A stretch of 64,000 nucleotides of DNA from Oscillatoriales cyanobacterium. Lineage in GTDB: Bacteria; Cyanobacteriota; Cyanobacteriia; Cyanobacteriales; Microcoleaceae. The notes beneath the pieces were generated by a model. The model searched no databases. It was not told the DNA's origin and worked only from the letters and a program-made list of their open reading frames with translations. The position numbers were made by a program, and so were the translations under genes. Below are positions 55,471 through 63,905 of this stretch, piece by piece. The stretch spans positions 1 to 64,000 of the forward strand of contig RDYN01000007.1 of assembly GCA_004293365.1 (NCBI GenBank), read 5' to 3'. The stretch's first letter is position 1. Every line of letters starts with the position of its first letter.

Positions 55471-55744
55471 TTCTATGTAAAGTTATATTACACAAACAGA
55501 AACTTCGCATAAAAACTCCGACGCACCTCTGATAGATAAGTAGCGGCGGAAGTTCAGCGAGTTTAACCCACCCTCTATGTAAAGTTATATTACACAAACA
55601 GAAACTTCGCATAAAAACTCCGACGCACCTCTGATAGATAAGTAGCGGCGGAAGTTCAGCGAGTTTGACCCACCCTCTGTGTAAAGTTATATTACACAAA
55701 CAGAAACTTCGCATAAAAACTCCGACGCACCTCTGATAGATAAA
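55471..55744. repeat. 102-bp tandem direct repeat upstream of the dual-protease gene
   Basis: Two full units and a partial third (starts 55471, 55573, 55675; exact 102-bp period) contain ATGTAAAGTTATATTACACA, TTCGCATAAAAACTCCGACG and GATAGATAAGTAGCGGCGGA. The period is a multiple of three, so a minus-strand open frame reads a 34-residue repeat (LPPLLIYQRCVGVFMRSFCL...), but this frame has no good start or family and is probably not expressed. The array ends 37 bp before the protease ATG. Confidence 0.9.
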
Positions 55745-55780
55745 TGTCAGCCCAAATTATTGGATTAATCAAGGTGCACC

Positions 55781-58700
55781 ATGTCTAATATATCGATCGG
55801 CAATCTGAACGACAACTATATCTCGATCGACTTTGCGGGTAAAACAGACCCCATCGATACCTATCGTTTTAATCGGCTGAATCCGGGTAGCTTTCGAGTT
55901 ACGGCGGTCGGATTTAGTTCCATTGTTGGGATGCAGCTTCTCGACACTCAGGGAAAAGTCGTCAAAGATATCGAAACCAACGGCACAAATTCCGGCACTT
56001 TTAGCATCGATAATTTGGGCGCAACAAATTATGCACTAAAAATCTCTGCACCTTCGCGCGATACAAATTATCAAGTTACTTTAACCCCAGACGGAAAAGT
56101 CGATCCGCTGACAGGCTTAGGCGTTACCTCCGGTTTCTTCACTCCCGATTCAACTGGTCAAGTTGGTTTTGACTGGCTACATGACGGCGGCAATTATAAA
56201 GGTGAAGTTGCCATTTTTAGCGTACAAGGTATGGAGAACTTCGATCCTAATTCTGAGGAATTTATCAAAGAATCAGCAAGACGAGCTCTGACAAATTCTA
56301 CCTTTGGTCACGTCGTAATTTCTGACTCCATAGAAGGTGCAAATCCGCTATTTAACGGCGGTTTAGGAGAGGAAAACTATAACGAGGGACAGTACAGTGG
56401 CGCGAAAAAATTTGGGATGAAACCGGGAGATGCTTTTGCGGTGATGTTAGTACCAAATGGTACTGTGCGAGATATCTTTAACAATCCGGGTGCGGACGGT
56501 GACAAACGTCCGTTATTATCTTTATCTAGCCTGAATCCAGATGATGCTTTTTTGTTTGGTCAAATAGCAGATGTGACTGGCACCGGCAAGGCATTTGCGA
56601 TGGAAGATCAGCGAGTCGATCGGGGTTCTGATAAAGATTACAACGATTTAGTTTTCAAGTTGACTGGTGCGACTGGTAAGGCTGTGTCGATCGACAAAGT
56701 GATCGATAAGAGCAAAGATTGGACTAAACTCGATGGCGGCAAGAAATTGATCGAGTATGTCACTCCAACACCGCCTGTAGCGACAACGCCACCAGTTGTT
56801 GTACCGCCGACAACTCCGCCAGTTGTTGTACCGCCGACAACTCCGCCTGTAGCGACAACGCCACCAGTTGTTGTACCGCCGACAACACCTCCAGTTGTTG
56901 TACCGCCGACAATGCCGCCAGTTGCGACAACACCGCCTGCTGTTGTACCGCCAGTTGCGACAACACCGCCTGCTGTTGTACCGCCGACAACGCCACCAGT
57001 TGAGACAACACCGCCTGCTGTTGTACCGCCGACAACACCGCCAGTTGCGACAACACCGCCAGTTGCGACAACACCGCCTGCTGTTGTACCGCCGACAACA
57101 CCGCCAGTTGTGACAACGCCACCAGTTGCGACAACACCGCCTGCTGTTGTACCGCCGACAACACCGCCAGTTGCGACAACACCGCCTGCTGTTGTACCGC
57201 CAGTTGCGACAACGCCACCTGCTGTTGTACCGCCAGTTGAGACAACACCGCCAGTTGCGACAACACCGCCTGCTGTTGTACCGCCAGTTGCGATCGCACC
57301 GCCTGTAAGAGTAAAACCTCCGATCGCCCCCCCAACTCCTTCACAACCACCTAAGATCGACCCAAAACTGCCTGTAATTGAACAACCGATCGACACTGAA
57401 GCGCCTATCCCTATCAGTGTGGCGCCAACGGTCGATCGCACTTTTGTAGGCATCATCGATACTGGGTTTGCTGCGAAGAATCCCGATTTGGATTATTCTA
57501 AAGTGACCTTGGGGCGCGATCGCATCGACAAAGACAGCAACCCGTTGTTAAATGCTGGAGAAGGGAACGAACACGGCACGTTTAGCTGGGGTTTAGTAAG
57601 TGCAATTCAAGGGAATGATATCGGGATTGATGGCTATAACGATGGGGCGAATGTTTACCTAAGTCGGGCAATTGGTTCGGGGGAATGGGATTTAGCTTTA
57701 ACTGATTTTGTAAGTGAAGCGAAGGGACAAAAGAAGAAGAATGCGATCGCCCTTCTTCCCCTCGATTTAACTCAAAAGAATGCTGATGGAACCATTACCA
57801 CTCGTTACGAGTTTACCAACCGAGAACGTGCAGCTTTGGAAAATGCACGTCAAAATGGGGTGCTGTTAGTTGTAGCGGCTGGTAATGACGGCGGTGTGAT
57901 GTCGGTTTTGGGTCAATCTTCTCAGGAGTTTGACAATATTATCACGGTTGGTTCGTCGGATGGTTTTGGGCGATCGGATTATTCGAGTTACGGCTACGGT
58001 TTGGATATTTTAGTGCCCGGTGGTTCGATCGACAATCCTACATTATCGACGGTTGGTGATGATGTCGGTCAAATGTCGGGAACTTCGGCATCCGCAGCTA
58101 AGGCGGCTGGGATGGCGTCTAAGGTTTGGGATAGCAATCCTGCTTTGAGTGTGACTCAGGTTATCGATATTTTGACTGGAAGTGCGATCGATTTAAAGGC
58201 GCCCGGATGGGATCAGGAAACGGGTTTTGGGGTGGTGAATTTCAATAAAGCTGTGGAAGTGGCGAAGGAAACAAAGCCGCAAAGTTACACGCCTAGTCCT
58301 TTCTTGAGTCCGACTACTTGGGGTTTGGAAGGAAAAGTTACGCCTTGGGAAAGGGCGACTTATGACATCAAGATCGGAAATTTCACATCGATTATTTGGT
58401 CAAGCAATGGTGTGAATCTTCGTACTGGCACTAATTTGAGCGATCGCAGCGATGTGAATGTGGGATACAAAGGTCAAACTTTCACTTTCGATGCTTGGAC
58501 TTACGGGGAAGCTGTCCCGGATCTCACCACACAAAAGCCAGATGCTTTGTGGTTTCGGACAAATTACAACGGCAAATCTTACTGGGTACCGAGTGCATAC
58601 ACGAATGGCTACCCGCCTGGAGATCCACCCTTGCTACCTCCAGCCACTCCGAATCCCGTACAGCCAAATCCGAATCCCGTACAACCAAATCCGAATCCCG

Positions 58701-59791
58701 TACAACCAAATCCGAATCCCGTACAGCCAAATCCTAATCCCGTACAACCGAATCCGAATCCTGTACAACCGCCTACTTCAATTAACCTCAACGGATACAA
58801 TGTTGGTGGCAATTTCTATCCAGTTTTCCAGAATTCTCAAAGTACGCTGGGCAATCCGATTTCAGGTGTCATCAACTATAATGGTGCCAGCTATCAGCTA
58901 TTTGATAAAGGGTCAATTATTAGCAGTAAAAATGGAACTTTCCCGCTTTATGGTGCTATCCGTCAGGAATTCTTGAAAACAGGTGGATTGGATGGCTGGT
59001 TGGGTGCTCCGAAGAGTGCGGAAAAGGGGTTGGGGAATGGGAATATCATCCAATACTTTGATAAGGGCTACATCTACTGGAATGGTGGTAAGGCGACGGC
59101 TTATGAAACTTCAACTGTTACTCCTAAGATAACACCCCCACCTTCTACGCCTAAACCTATCAATGGTTTACCAACTAGCCCACAACAAGCAGAGCCTTTC
59201 TTTAAGATTGAGTACGCAGGAAAGTATAATTCAGGCCCTTATAAACCTTCTGGTTGGGCTAACTGTGGCCCTGCAAGTTTGGCTATGGTATTGGCAACAC
59301 TGGGACTAGAACCAAGTGGAATTAGCACTGAAACAAGTATCGATAGGGCACGCTACCTGATGCTCAAGGACGATCCTAATTTTCCTAAAACACAGCGTGA
59401 AGGTGTTACGGTGGTTGATGCTGACTGGAAAATAACTACCTGGCCAGAACTTCAAAAAGGTATATTCAATTCAGGTGCAACACCTGAAGATGTCGAAACG
59501 TGGGAGGGTCTGGATCAAAAAATTGCTCAAGGCAAACCAGTTATTACAAATGGATGGTATGGCCCAAATTGGCGTCAACAGTTTCCTTCTTATGGACTAA
59601 CTGCTGGTACAGTAGATCCAGCCGGTGTTTGGCATATTAATGCAATTCTCGGAAAAACATCAGATGGTAAGTACATTGTTGCTGACCCTCAGTACGATGG
59701 AGGGCCTGTCGCAATGACCAAGCAGCAGCTTGCTGTCTACTTCATAAAAGATGGCGGAAATCCTGTGGGTCTTGCGTTTGCAAAGAGCTAG
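55781..59791 (+). CDS. multidomain subtilisin plus C39-like cysteine protease protein
   Basis: A 1336-aa protein. Order: PPC-like beta domain (1-105), DUF4114-like domain (about 112-300, ending [14 protein letters not shown]), Pro/Val/Thr-rich linker of repeated [18 protein letters not shown] units (about 328-520), S8 subtilisin domain (Asp560 in GIIDTG, His598 in NEHGTFSWG, Ser769 in SGTSAS), a short SH3-like part, a PNPNPVQ repeat linker (about 960-1000), LGFP-like repeats ([35 protein letters not shown]) and a C-terminal C39-like papain-fold domain (Cys1162 in [10 protein letters not shown], His1285 in WHINAILG, Asp1302 in VADPQ). No Sec signal peptide is seen. Probably extracellular or envelope-associated. 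Confidence 0.9.
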   Translation: MSNISIGNLNDNYISIDFAGKTDPIDTYRFNRLNPGSFRVTAVGFSSIVGMQLLDTQGKVVKDIETNGTNSGTFSIDNLGATNYALKISAPSRDTNYQVTLTPDGKVDPLTGLGVTSGFFTPDSTGQVGFDWLHDGGNYKGEVAIFSVQGMENFDPNSEEFIKESARRALTNSTFGHVVISDSIEGANPLFNGGLGEENYNEGQYSGAKKFGMKPGDAFAVMLVPNGTVRDIFNNPGADGDKRPLLSLSSLNPDDAFLFGQIADVTGTGKAFAMEDQRVDRGSDKDYNDLVFKLTGATGKAVSIDKVIDKSKDWTKLDGGKKLIEYVTPTPPVATTPPVVVPPTTPPVVVPPTTPPVATTPPVVVPPTTPPVVVPPTMPPVATTPPAVVPPVATTPPAVVPPTTPPVETTPPAVVPPTTPPVATTPPVATTPPAVVPPTTPPVVTTPPVATTPPAVVPPTTPPVATTPPAVVPPVATTPPAVVPPVETTPPVATTPPAVVPPVAIAPPVRVKPPIAPPTPSQPPKIDPKLPVIEQPIDTEAPIPISVAPTVDRTFVGIIDTGFAAKNPDLDYSKVTLGRDRIDKDSNPLLNAGEGNEHGTFSWGLVSAIQGNDIGIDGYNDGANVYLSRAIGSGEWDLALTDFVSEAKGQKKKNAIALLPLDLTQKNADGTITTRYEFTNRERAALENARQNGVLLVVAAGNDGGVMSVLGQSSQEFDNIITVGSSDGFGRSDYSSYGYGLDILVPGGSIDNPTLSTVGDDVGQMSGTSASAAKAAGMASKVWDSNPALSVTQVIDILTGSAIDLKAPGWDQETGFGVVNFNKAVEVAKETKPQSYTPSPFLSPTTWGLEGKVTPWERATYDIKIGNFTSIIWSSNGVNLRTGTNLSDRSDVNVGYKGQTFTFDAWTYGEAVPDLTTQKPDALWFRTNYNGKSYWVPSAYTNGYPPGDPPLLPPATPNPVQPNPNPVQPNPNPVQPNPNPVQPNPNPVQPNPNPVQPPTSINLNGYNVGGNFYPVFQNSQSTLGNPISGVINYNGASYQLFDKGSIISSKNGTFPLYGAIRQEFLKTGGLDGWLGAPKSAEKGLGNGNIIQYFDKGYIYWNGGKATAYETSTVTPKITPPPSTPKPINGLPTSPQQAEPFFKIEYAGKYNSGPYKPSGWANCGPASLAMVLATLGLEPSGISTETSIDRARYLMLKDDPNFPKTQREGVTVVDADWKITTWPELQKGIFNSGATPEDVETWEGLDQKIAQGKPVITNGWYGPNWRQQFPSYGLTAGTVDPAGVWHINAILGKTSDGKYIVADPQYDGGPVAMTKQQLAVYFIKDGGNPVGLAFAKS

Positions 59792-59817
59792 GAAAAAACA
59801 TCATTCATCAAACGAAT

Positions 59818-59968
59818 GATCGCCCTTTCTCACCCTGATTCAGAAGGGCGATCGCCCATAATTCATCAAACGAGCGAGATCCCTTCTGACATCCGCGTTA
59901 ATCTGCGTCCATCTGCGGTAAAAAAAGAGCGATCGCCCTTTCTAATAATTCAGAAAGGCGATCGCCCT
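59818..59968. terminator. two HIP1-paired hairpins after the dual-protease gene
   Basis: ATCGCCCTTT / AAGGGCGATCGC (59818-59857) and GCGATCGCCCTTT / AAAGGCGATCGCC (59929-59968) form two stem-loops in the 260-bp spacer. Between them lies the spacer repeat CATCCGCGTTAATCTGCGTCC. They probably end the long protease transcript. Confidence 0.65.
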
Positions 59969-60050
59969 TATTTTGCATTCAACTAACAAAAAATTGTCAG
60001 TTCAGCCAATAATTGCTAAAATGACCGCAAAATACTATTCTGATTAGCCA

Positions 60051-60272
60051 ATGAGCAACATCTCTATCAGCTTGCCAGATGAATTACTCACATACGTCAA
60101 TCAAAAAGCGCCAAACCCCAGTGCTTTGATAGAAGCTCTCTTAAAACAATGGCGAAAAGAACAAGAAAACCAAGCTTTAGCAGAAGCTTGCAAGCTAATT
60201 GACGAACTAGATTTAGGATGGGATGAGGAATGGCAAGCTCAAGCGATTACCGACTGGGAAGTATCTGGATAG
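60051..60272 (+). CDS. antitoxin-like small protein of a mazEF/pemIK-type pair
   Basis: A 73-aa protein starting MSNISISLPDELLTYVNQKA, the strand-helix-helix pattern of ribbon-helix-helix antitoxins, with an acidic C-terminus (LIDELDLGWDEEWQAQAITDWEV) suited to bind the toxin. The PemK/MazF-type toxin gene starts 43 bp before this gene's end, so the two overlap and are co-expressed. It should neutralise the toxin and repress the operon. Confidence 0.8.
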   Translation: MSNISISLPDELLTYVNQKAPNPSALIEALLKQWRKEQENQALAEACKLIDELDLGWDEEWQAQAITDWEVSG

Positions 60273-60592
60273 CTAGATTCGATCCGTCAGTAGGAACAGA
60301 AATACGCAAAACGCGGCCTGCGTTAGTCATTTCTGGTACGCTGTTCAACGAGCGGCGCAGCAAAGTGACTGTTTTGCCATTTACCTCAGCTCGTCCTCAC
60401 GATCCTCGGATTTCTGCTGCTGTGATATTTGTACCTGCATCCCCACAAAATGGTTTAAACGCAGACAGTTTGCTAGTCTGTGTTGACCCAATGACTTTCG
60501 ACAAAACTAGATTAGTACAACAAGTCGGTCAACTCGAATCAGAACTGCTTTCCCAAGCTCAAGAGATTTTGCAGCGCTATCTGGAATTATAG
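60230..60592 (+). CDS. PemK/MazF family toxin
   Basis: A 120-aa MazF/PemK-like endoribonuclease. Hallmarks are LGSIWIARFDPSVGTEIRKTRPALVIS (catalytic Arg in the RKTRPALV loop), the strand KVTVLPFTSAR with the conserved Thr, and SLLVCVDPMTFDKTRL. It cleaves RNA when not bound by the antitoxin. ATG 60230 lies in the antitoxin gene; a slightly later start is possible but the 43-bp overlap is preserved in any case. A hairpin follows at 60628. Confidence 0.88.
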   Translation: MASSSDYRLGSIWIARFDPSVGTEIRKTRPALVISGTLFNERRSKVTVLPFTSARPHDPRISAAVIFVPASPQNGLNADSLLVCVDPMTFDKTRLVQQVGQLESELLSQAQEILQRYLEL

Positions 60593-60627
60593 CGATCGCC
60601 CGACGCTAACTCTCACCAAAAATAAAA

Positions 60628-60665
60628 GCGAGATCCATTTTGGATAGTTCCAAAATGGATCTCGC
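60628..60665 (+). terminator. perfect hairpin after the toxin gene
   Basis: GCGAGATCCATTTT and AAAATGGATCTCGC (14-bp arms) with a 10-base loop, 35 bp after the toxin stop and 45 bp before the GIY-YIG gene. It separates the two operons. Confidence 0.75.
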
Positions 60666-60709
60666 CTCTACTTGTAGGATGGAATAACCGCTTCCATCTC
60701 CCAATTTCC

Positions 60710-61078
60710 ATGACCACCCCCATCCAGCAAGAAGCCCGCCAAATTCTCGATAATCTCGCCTTTACCCCCTTCGATAGATGCAATCCCCTCAGCCGCGACT
60801 TCGACACCATTCCTGCTAAAGTTGGTTTGTACGCCTTTCGACATCGCACCGAAGGATTGCTCTACATCGGCAAAGCCAAGAACCTCCGCGATCGACTGCG
60901 AGGCGGTCACAAAGCCTTTCTCTGGGGCTGGCTCGATCGCTACGATCCAGATGATGTGAGGATCGCCTTCGTTACCCTCAACCAATGGCAAAAACCAGGG
61001 TTATTATATGAATTAGAAACCCTCATCCTGCAAGCTACAAATCCTCCCTATAACGTTAAAATTCCCATAGAACAATGA
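60710..61078 (+). CDS. GIY-YIG nuclease domain protein
   Basis: A 122-aa single-domain GIY-YIG protein: GLYAFRHRTEGLLYIGKAKNLRDRLRGG carries the GLY...YIG strands, the Tyr and the catalytic Arg; the Glu ligand is in LYELETLILQATNPPYNVK. No DNA-binding domain is fused, so the target is unknown. ATGA overlap with the next gene (ATG 61075, TGA 61076-61078) couples their translation. Confidence 0.88.
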   Translation: MTTPIQQEARQILDNLAFTPFDRCNPLSRDFDTIPAKVGLYAFRHRTEGLLYIGKAKNLRDRLRGGHKAFLWGWLDRYDPDDVRIAFVTLNQWQKPGLLYELETLILQATNPPYNVKIPIEQ

Positions 61079-61320
61079 CTCAGACCCTCAACATCCAACA
61101 CTTGCCACCAGAAGCTATTCATTCGCTGATGACCCATTTGCCTGACTATGTGAAAGTCGCTCTGATGGCAAAAGCTACGCAACTAGAATGCTCTCTCGAA
61201 GCTGCGATCGAAATGGCGATCGCAAGTTTTCTAGACTCAGAAGCTTTCAGCTTTGAAGATTGCCTATTATCACAACGTCTTCAGGAATCAGAACTGGTAG
61301 AATCTCCGCAAAGTAAATAG
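61075..61320 (+). CDS. small hypothetical protein coupled to the GIY-YIG gene
   Basis: An 81-aa helical protein (MTQTLNIQHLPPEAIHSLMTHLPDYVKVALMAKATQ...) with an acidic C-terminal part (DSEAFSFEDCLL...ESELVESPQSK). The LPPEAIHSLM opening resembles a short DNA-binding or antitoxin-like segment, but no family is assigned. The 4-bp ATGA overlap with the GIY-YIG gene indicates a functional pair. Confidence 0.7.
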   Translation: MTQTLNIQHLPPEAIHSLMTHLPDYVKVALMAKATQLECSLEAAIEMAIASFLDSEAFSFEDCLLSQRLQESELVESPQSK

Positions 61321-61441
61321 AATGCGCCCTTTTGGAATTATCCGCAAAGTGCGATCGCTTATCGATCTAATATAAAAAATACTTGATTAAGTAAATTACC
61401 TTTAGCGTAAAATCTATAGCGTACATCTCACACAAGTAAAC

Positions 61442-61783
61442 ATGGCAAAACTGCCTGTAGAAGTTGCCGAAACCATCTGGAACCTAAAACGGCAATTATT
61501 GGATATTATCGATGATGCTACAGCAGCAGAATATACTCTCTTTGAGCAATTCGGAGAAACCGACAGAACAATGGACTATTTAGAGCAGCTAAAAAACGTA
61601 GCACAGCAAGCCGATGAGCGATTTTCCCAGTTTTCCCTATTGCAACGACGCTTAGCTAATGCACAACCCACAGCAACTTCTGATATGCTAAGATTAGTCA
61701 CAGAAGTAATTGCTTATACCCAAGCCAGACTTCCCGCATGGGAACGCAGCATTGAAGAAATTAAGATTGAGTGGAGATTATGA
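61442..61783 (+). CDS. small hypothetical protein, first member of duplicated pair (copy 2)
   Basis: A 113-aa helical protein, paralogous to the product of 7575-7916 with the same length and same order of conserved segments (MAKLP, LKRQLLDIID, FEQFGETDRT, LANAQP, late Trp). It overlaps its partner gene by ATGA, as in copy 1. Unknown function; the conserved operon structure argues that both proteins work together. Confidence 0.75.
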   Translation: MAKLPVEVAETIWNLKRQLLDIIDDATAAEYTLFEQFGETDRTMDYLEQLKNVAQQADERFSQFSLLQRRLANAQPTATSDMLRLVTEVIAYTQARLPAWERSIEEIKIEWRL

Positions 61784-61965
61784 TGAACGAACCAGGATAT
61801 ATACCGCCCCCAGATGTCGATCGGCGACTCCTTGCCAACTTGCGTCGAAGTCGCTTGGAAATGGAAGAATTAGGTTGGAAATTAGAAGAAGTTATTGCCA
61901 AATTAGACGAAGAACACCGCCAAATTCAACAGAAACGGTTACAAACACTTCTCAACAGTCAGTAG
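61780..61965 (+). CDS. small hypothetical protein, second member of duplicated pair (copy 2)
   Basis: A 61-62-aa charged helical protein (MMNEPGYIPPPDVDRRLLANLRRSRLEMEELGWKLEEVIAKLDEEH...), related to 7372-7578 in its MNE...IP-P start, LR-SR/LRDSN segment and overall helix. ATG 61780 forms an ATGA overlap with the stop of the 113-aa gene; ATG 61783 is the alternative. A hairpin follows at 61987. Confidence 0.7.
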   Translation: MMNEPGYIPPPDVDRRLLANLRRSRLEMEELGWKLEEVIAKLDEEHRQIQQKRLQTLLNSQ

Positions 61966-61986
61966 TTATGATATGTTGACTTAATA

Positions 61987-62032
61987 AAGGCGAGGACTTT
62001 TTATTTGCAATGAATTCGCGATCGCCTTTTTT
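61987..62032 (+). terminator. hairpin AAGGCGA / TCGCCTTTTTT
   Basis: AAAGGCGA and TCGCCTTTTTT form a stem with a T-tract about 20 bp after the small-protein pair: a rho-independent terminator shape. From here to 62163 no gene was seen. Confidence 0.65.
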
Positions 62033-62163
62033 GGGACAAGAAAAAGGATCTCGCTTAATTATTACCTATAATTCTGATTAACCTATCCCTGAGACATTAG
62101 ACATCCAAATGTTGAAGCCTTCGCAGTTTTTTGATAATCAGTTTCTTATCAAGAGTCGTAAAA

Positions 62164-62373
62164 CTATAACTCGTCATACTCAGCATCCTCTGGGTTATCC
62201 CAAATTTTAGCAAAAGCTGCTTCCGAGAGTTTAGTCGCACTATAAGTTAGAAAACTATCTTCACTTCGAGTTAATAGGAAGTCGAGGAAATCTTCTAATA
62301 CCGTAATTTTATCGGGCGGTAAGCTACGAATTTTTTCTATCAGCTTGGTTTCGGGACTTTTAGCGATACTCAT
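62164..62373 (-). CDS. DUF2281-like small protein, probable antitoxin-type
   Basis: A 69-aa protein starting at ATG 62373 (MSIAKSPETKLIEKIRSLPPDKITVLEDFLDFLLTR). The 'I-x-LP-x-x-K-x-x-x-x-DF-x-DFL' pattern is that of DUF2281/VapB-like small proteins. The longer frame to 62409 would overlap the upstream gene end and is not needed. It follows the 80-aa antitoxin-like gene by 14 bp, so they form an operon, but neither looks like a toxin. Confidence 0.65.
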   Translation of the reverse strand: MSIAKSPETKLIEKIRSLPPDKITVLEDFLDFLLTRSEDSFLTYSATKLSEAAFAKIWDNPEDAEYDEL

Positions 62374-62387
62374 GTTCTCTAACCTTT

Positions 62388-62630
62388 TTATTGAAAAAAC
62401 AACACACATTCTTCTAAACCTAATTCTGCCAATTCCTGTAACTCTGTATCTTCTGCATAAACTTCCGCATAAAGCATCGCCGATTCTTCCAACTGCTGGG
62501 CTTCTAGCGCTAACTGCAACCGTTGAATCGCTATTCTCACCAATTCACTAGGATCTTTAAATCCATAGTTTTGACAGAGTTCTAAAAAACTTATCTGAGA
62601 TTCATCTAGTGTAAATGTTTGCTCTTTCAT
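62388..62630 (-). CDS. antitoxin-like small protein, toxin partner apparently missing
   Basis: An 80-aa protein (MKEQTFTLDESQISFLELCQNYGFKDPSELVRIAIQRLQLALE...) with an N-terminal strand-helix-helix resembling RHH antitoxins and an acidic C-terminal tail (YAEDTELQELAELGLEE). Such proteins in cyanobacteria usually precede a PemK-type toxin gene; here a DUF2281-like gene follows instead. The final CVLFFQ looks like a tail altered after loss of the original downstream sequence. Confidence 0.65.
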   Translation of the reverse strand: MKEQTFTLDESQISFLELCQNYGFKDPSELVRIAIQRLQLALEAQQLEESAMLYAEVYAEDTELQELAELGLEECVLFFQ

Positions 62631-62765
62631 GTTAAAAATACTAGGAACCTTACTTTAGTTGTTTAAAAAGCTTTGTTTAGGATGCAACTATTTTTATGAT
62701 AACATACCTTCGCAGCTCCTGCAAAAAAACTAGGAAATATCAATAACACCCTATTACCAGAAACT

Positions 62766-63263
62766 ATGAGAAAAACCATCATTGGCATCATCGGCCCCGG
62801 CGATAGTGCCACATCAAAAGACTTAGAAAATGCCTATCAACTCGGACAACTCATCGCCGAAGCAGGATGGATATTGCTAACTGGCGGCAGAAATGTCGGC
62901 GTGATGGATGCCGCCAACAAAGGCGCAAAATCAGCTAACGGTTTAACAATCGGTATTCTTCCGGGGAACGACACTCGCGGCATTTCCGAAGCTGTAGATA
63001 TTGCCATTGTTACCGATATGGGAAATGCCAGAAATAACATTAACATTCTGTCTTCAGATGTCATAATTGCCTGCGGTATGGGCACCGGCACTGCTTCGGA
63101 AATTGCCCTCGCCCTCAAAGCTCACAAGCAAGTTATCTTGTTAAATGACAGCGCCGAAAGTCAAGTTTTCTTTAAAAGCTTGGGCAATTTTAACATTTTT
63201 GTGGTAAACAATGCTGTAGAGGCTATGAATCAAGCTCGCGAAATCCTAGCAAATCCCAGATGA
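62766..63263 (+). CDS. TIGR00725-type SLOG/LOG-like protein
   Basis: A 165-aa Rossmann-like protein. The nucleotide-binding pattern GIIGPGDSATSKD and the GGRNVGVMDAANKGAKS segment, together with GMGTGTASEIALALKAHKQVILLND, match the TIGR00725 group of LOG/SLOG proteins. LOG relatives hydrolyse nucleotide monophosphates; the function of this group is not established. Its stop overlaps the next gene's ATG (ATGA, 63260-63263). Confidence 0.88.
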   Translation: MRKTIIGIIGPGDSATSKDLENAYQLGQLIAEAGWILLTGGRNVGVMDAANKGAKSANGLTIGILPGNDTRGISEAVDIAIVTDMGNARNNINILSSDVIIACGMGTGTASEIALALKAHKQVILLNDSAESQVFFKSLGNFNIFVVNNAVEAMNQAREILANPR

Positions 63264-63802
63264 AATCCCAGATGAGACTAAGCAAATTCAACTTTTGTGC
63301 GATCGCAATTTTTCTAACTTTGGGGATATTCGGCAGTACCAAAGCAGACGGAGGAATTGCACAGTTCAATTTCAGCAACAAATCCACTCAAACTTTAGCA
63401 CAAACCCTCCCTCCTCCTCCGCCTCCTGCTCCTGCCAAATTGCCTGTCACCGAACAAGAAGGCCCGCCGATTACTAGCGAATCAGTGCCGGATCAAATAG
63501 CTTTAGCAGCCCATTTGCAGACTATCAAAGCTAGAATGTTCGGTGCTTACTGGTGTCCTCACTGTCACGCGCAACAAGAACTTTTCGGCCAACCAGCATT
63601 TACCGCGATTACTTACATCGAGTGCGATCCTAGAGGTAAAGATGCTCAACCAGATTTGTGCAGAGCAGCCAAGATTCAAGCTTATCCCACTTGGGAAATT
63701 CGCGGTAAATATTACACCGGTAGGCTATCTTTGGAAAAAATTGCTATCTTATCGGGTTATAAAGGCAGCAGGAATTTTCTGCCACAAGTTCCCTCTCCTT
63801 AA
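63260..63802 (+). CDS. secreted thioredoxin-like protein (VKOR-partner type)
   Basis: A 180-aa protein: N-terminal signal sequence (FNFCAIAIFLTLGIFGSTKADG), a Pro-rich linker (about 53-62), and a thioredoxin-like domain with redox motif WCPHCHAQQELFG (CPHC) and ECDPRGKDAQPDLCRAAKIQAYPTWEIRGK. This resembles the Trx domain fused to VKOR in cyanobacteria but here without the VKOR part. It would act in periplasmic or lumenal disulfide formation. An alternative ATG lies at 63275. Translation is coupled to the SLOG gene by a 4-bp overlap. Confidence 0.85.
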   Translation: MKSQMRLSKFNFCAIAIFLTLGIFGSTKADGGIAQFNFSNKSTQTLAQTLPPPPPPAPAKLPVTEQEGPPITSESVPDQIALAAHLQTIKARMFGAYWCPHCHAQQELFGQPAFTAITYIECDPRGKDAQPDLCRAAKIQAYPTWEIRGKYYTGRLSLEKIAILSGYKGSRNFLPQVPSP

Positions 63803-63842
63803 ATATATCTAAATTAGTTGGCGATCGCACTCACAGACTAAT

Positions 63843-63905
63843 AAACCAGGTTTTGGAAGTGAGATTGACAGTTTTGGGCAATTTTTTAGTTAAAAAACCT
63901 GGTTT
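63843..63905. terminator. dispersed palindrome family D, second copy
   Basis: AAACCAGGTTTT (63843-63854) and AAAACCTGGTTT (63894-63905) form a hairpin about 40 bp after the thioredoxin-like gene. Compare 55356-55420, where both arms carry CCGGG instead of CCAGG/CCTGG. From 63906 to the window end no complete gene is seen. Confidence 0.65.

Noticed and set aside
55454-55714. Minus-strand 86-aa frame with a 34-residue repeat
   Set aside because: It only reflects the 102-bp tandem repeat, with no plausible start signal or family; noted in the repeat entry.
56638-57456. Minus-strand 272-aa Gly/Thr/Val-rich frame and other long frames over the protease linker
   Set aside because: They are shadows of the repeated TTPPVVVPP-coding DNA; the plus-strand frame has domains on both sides.
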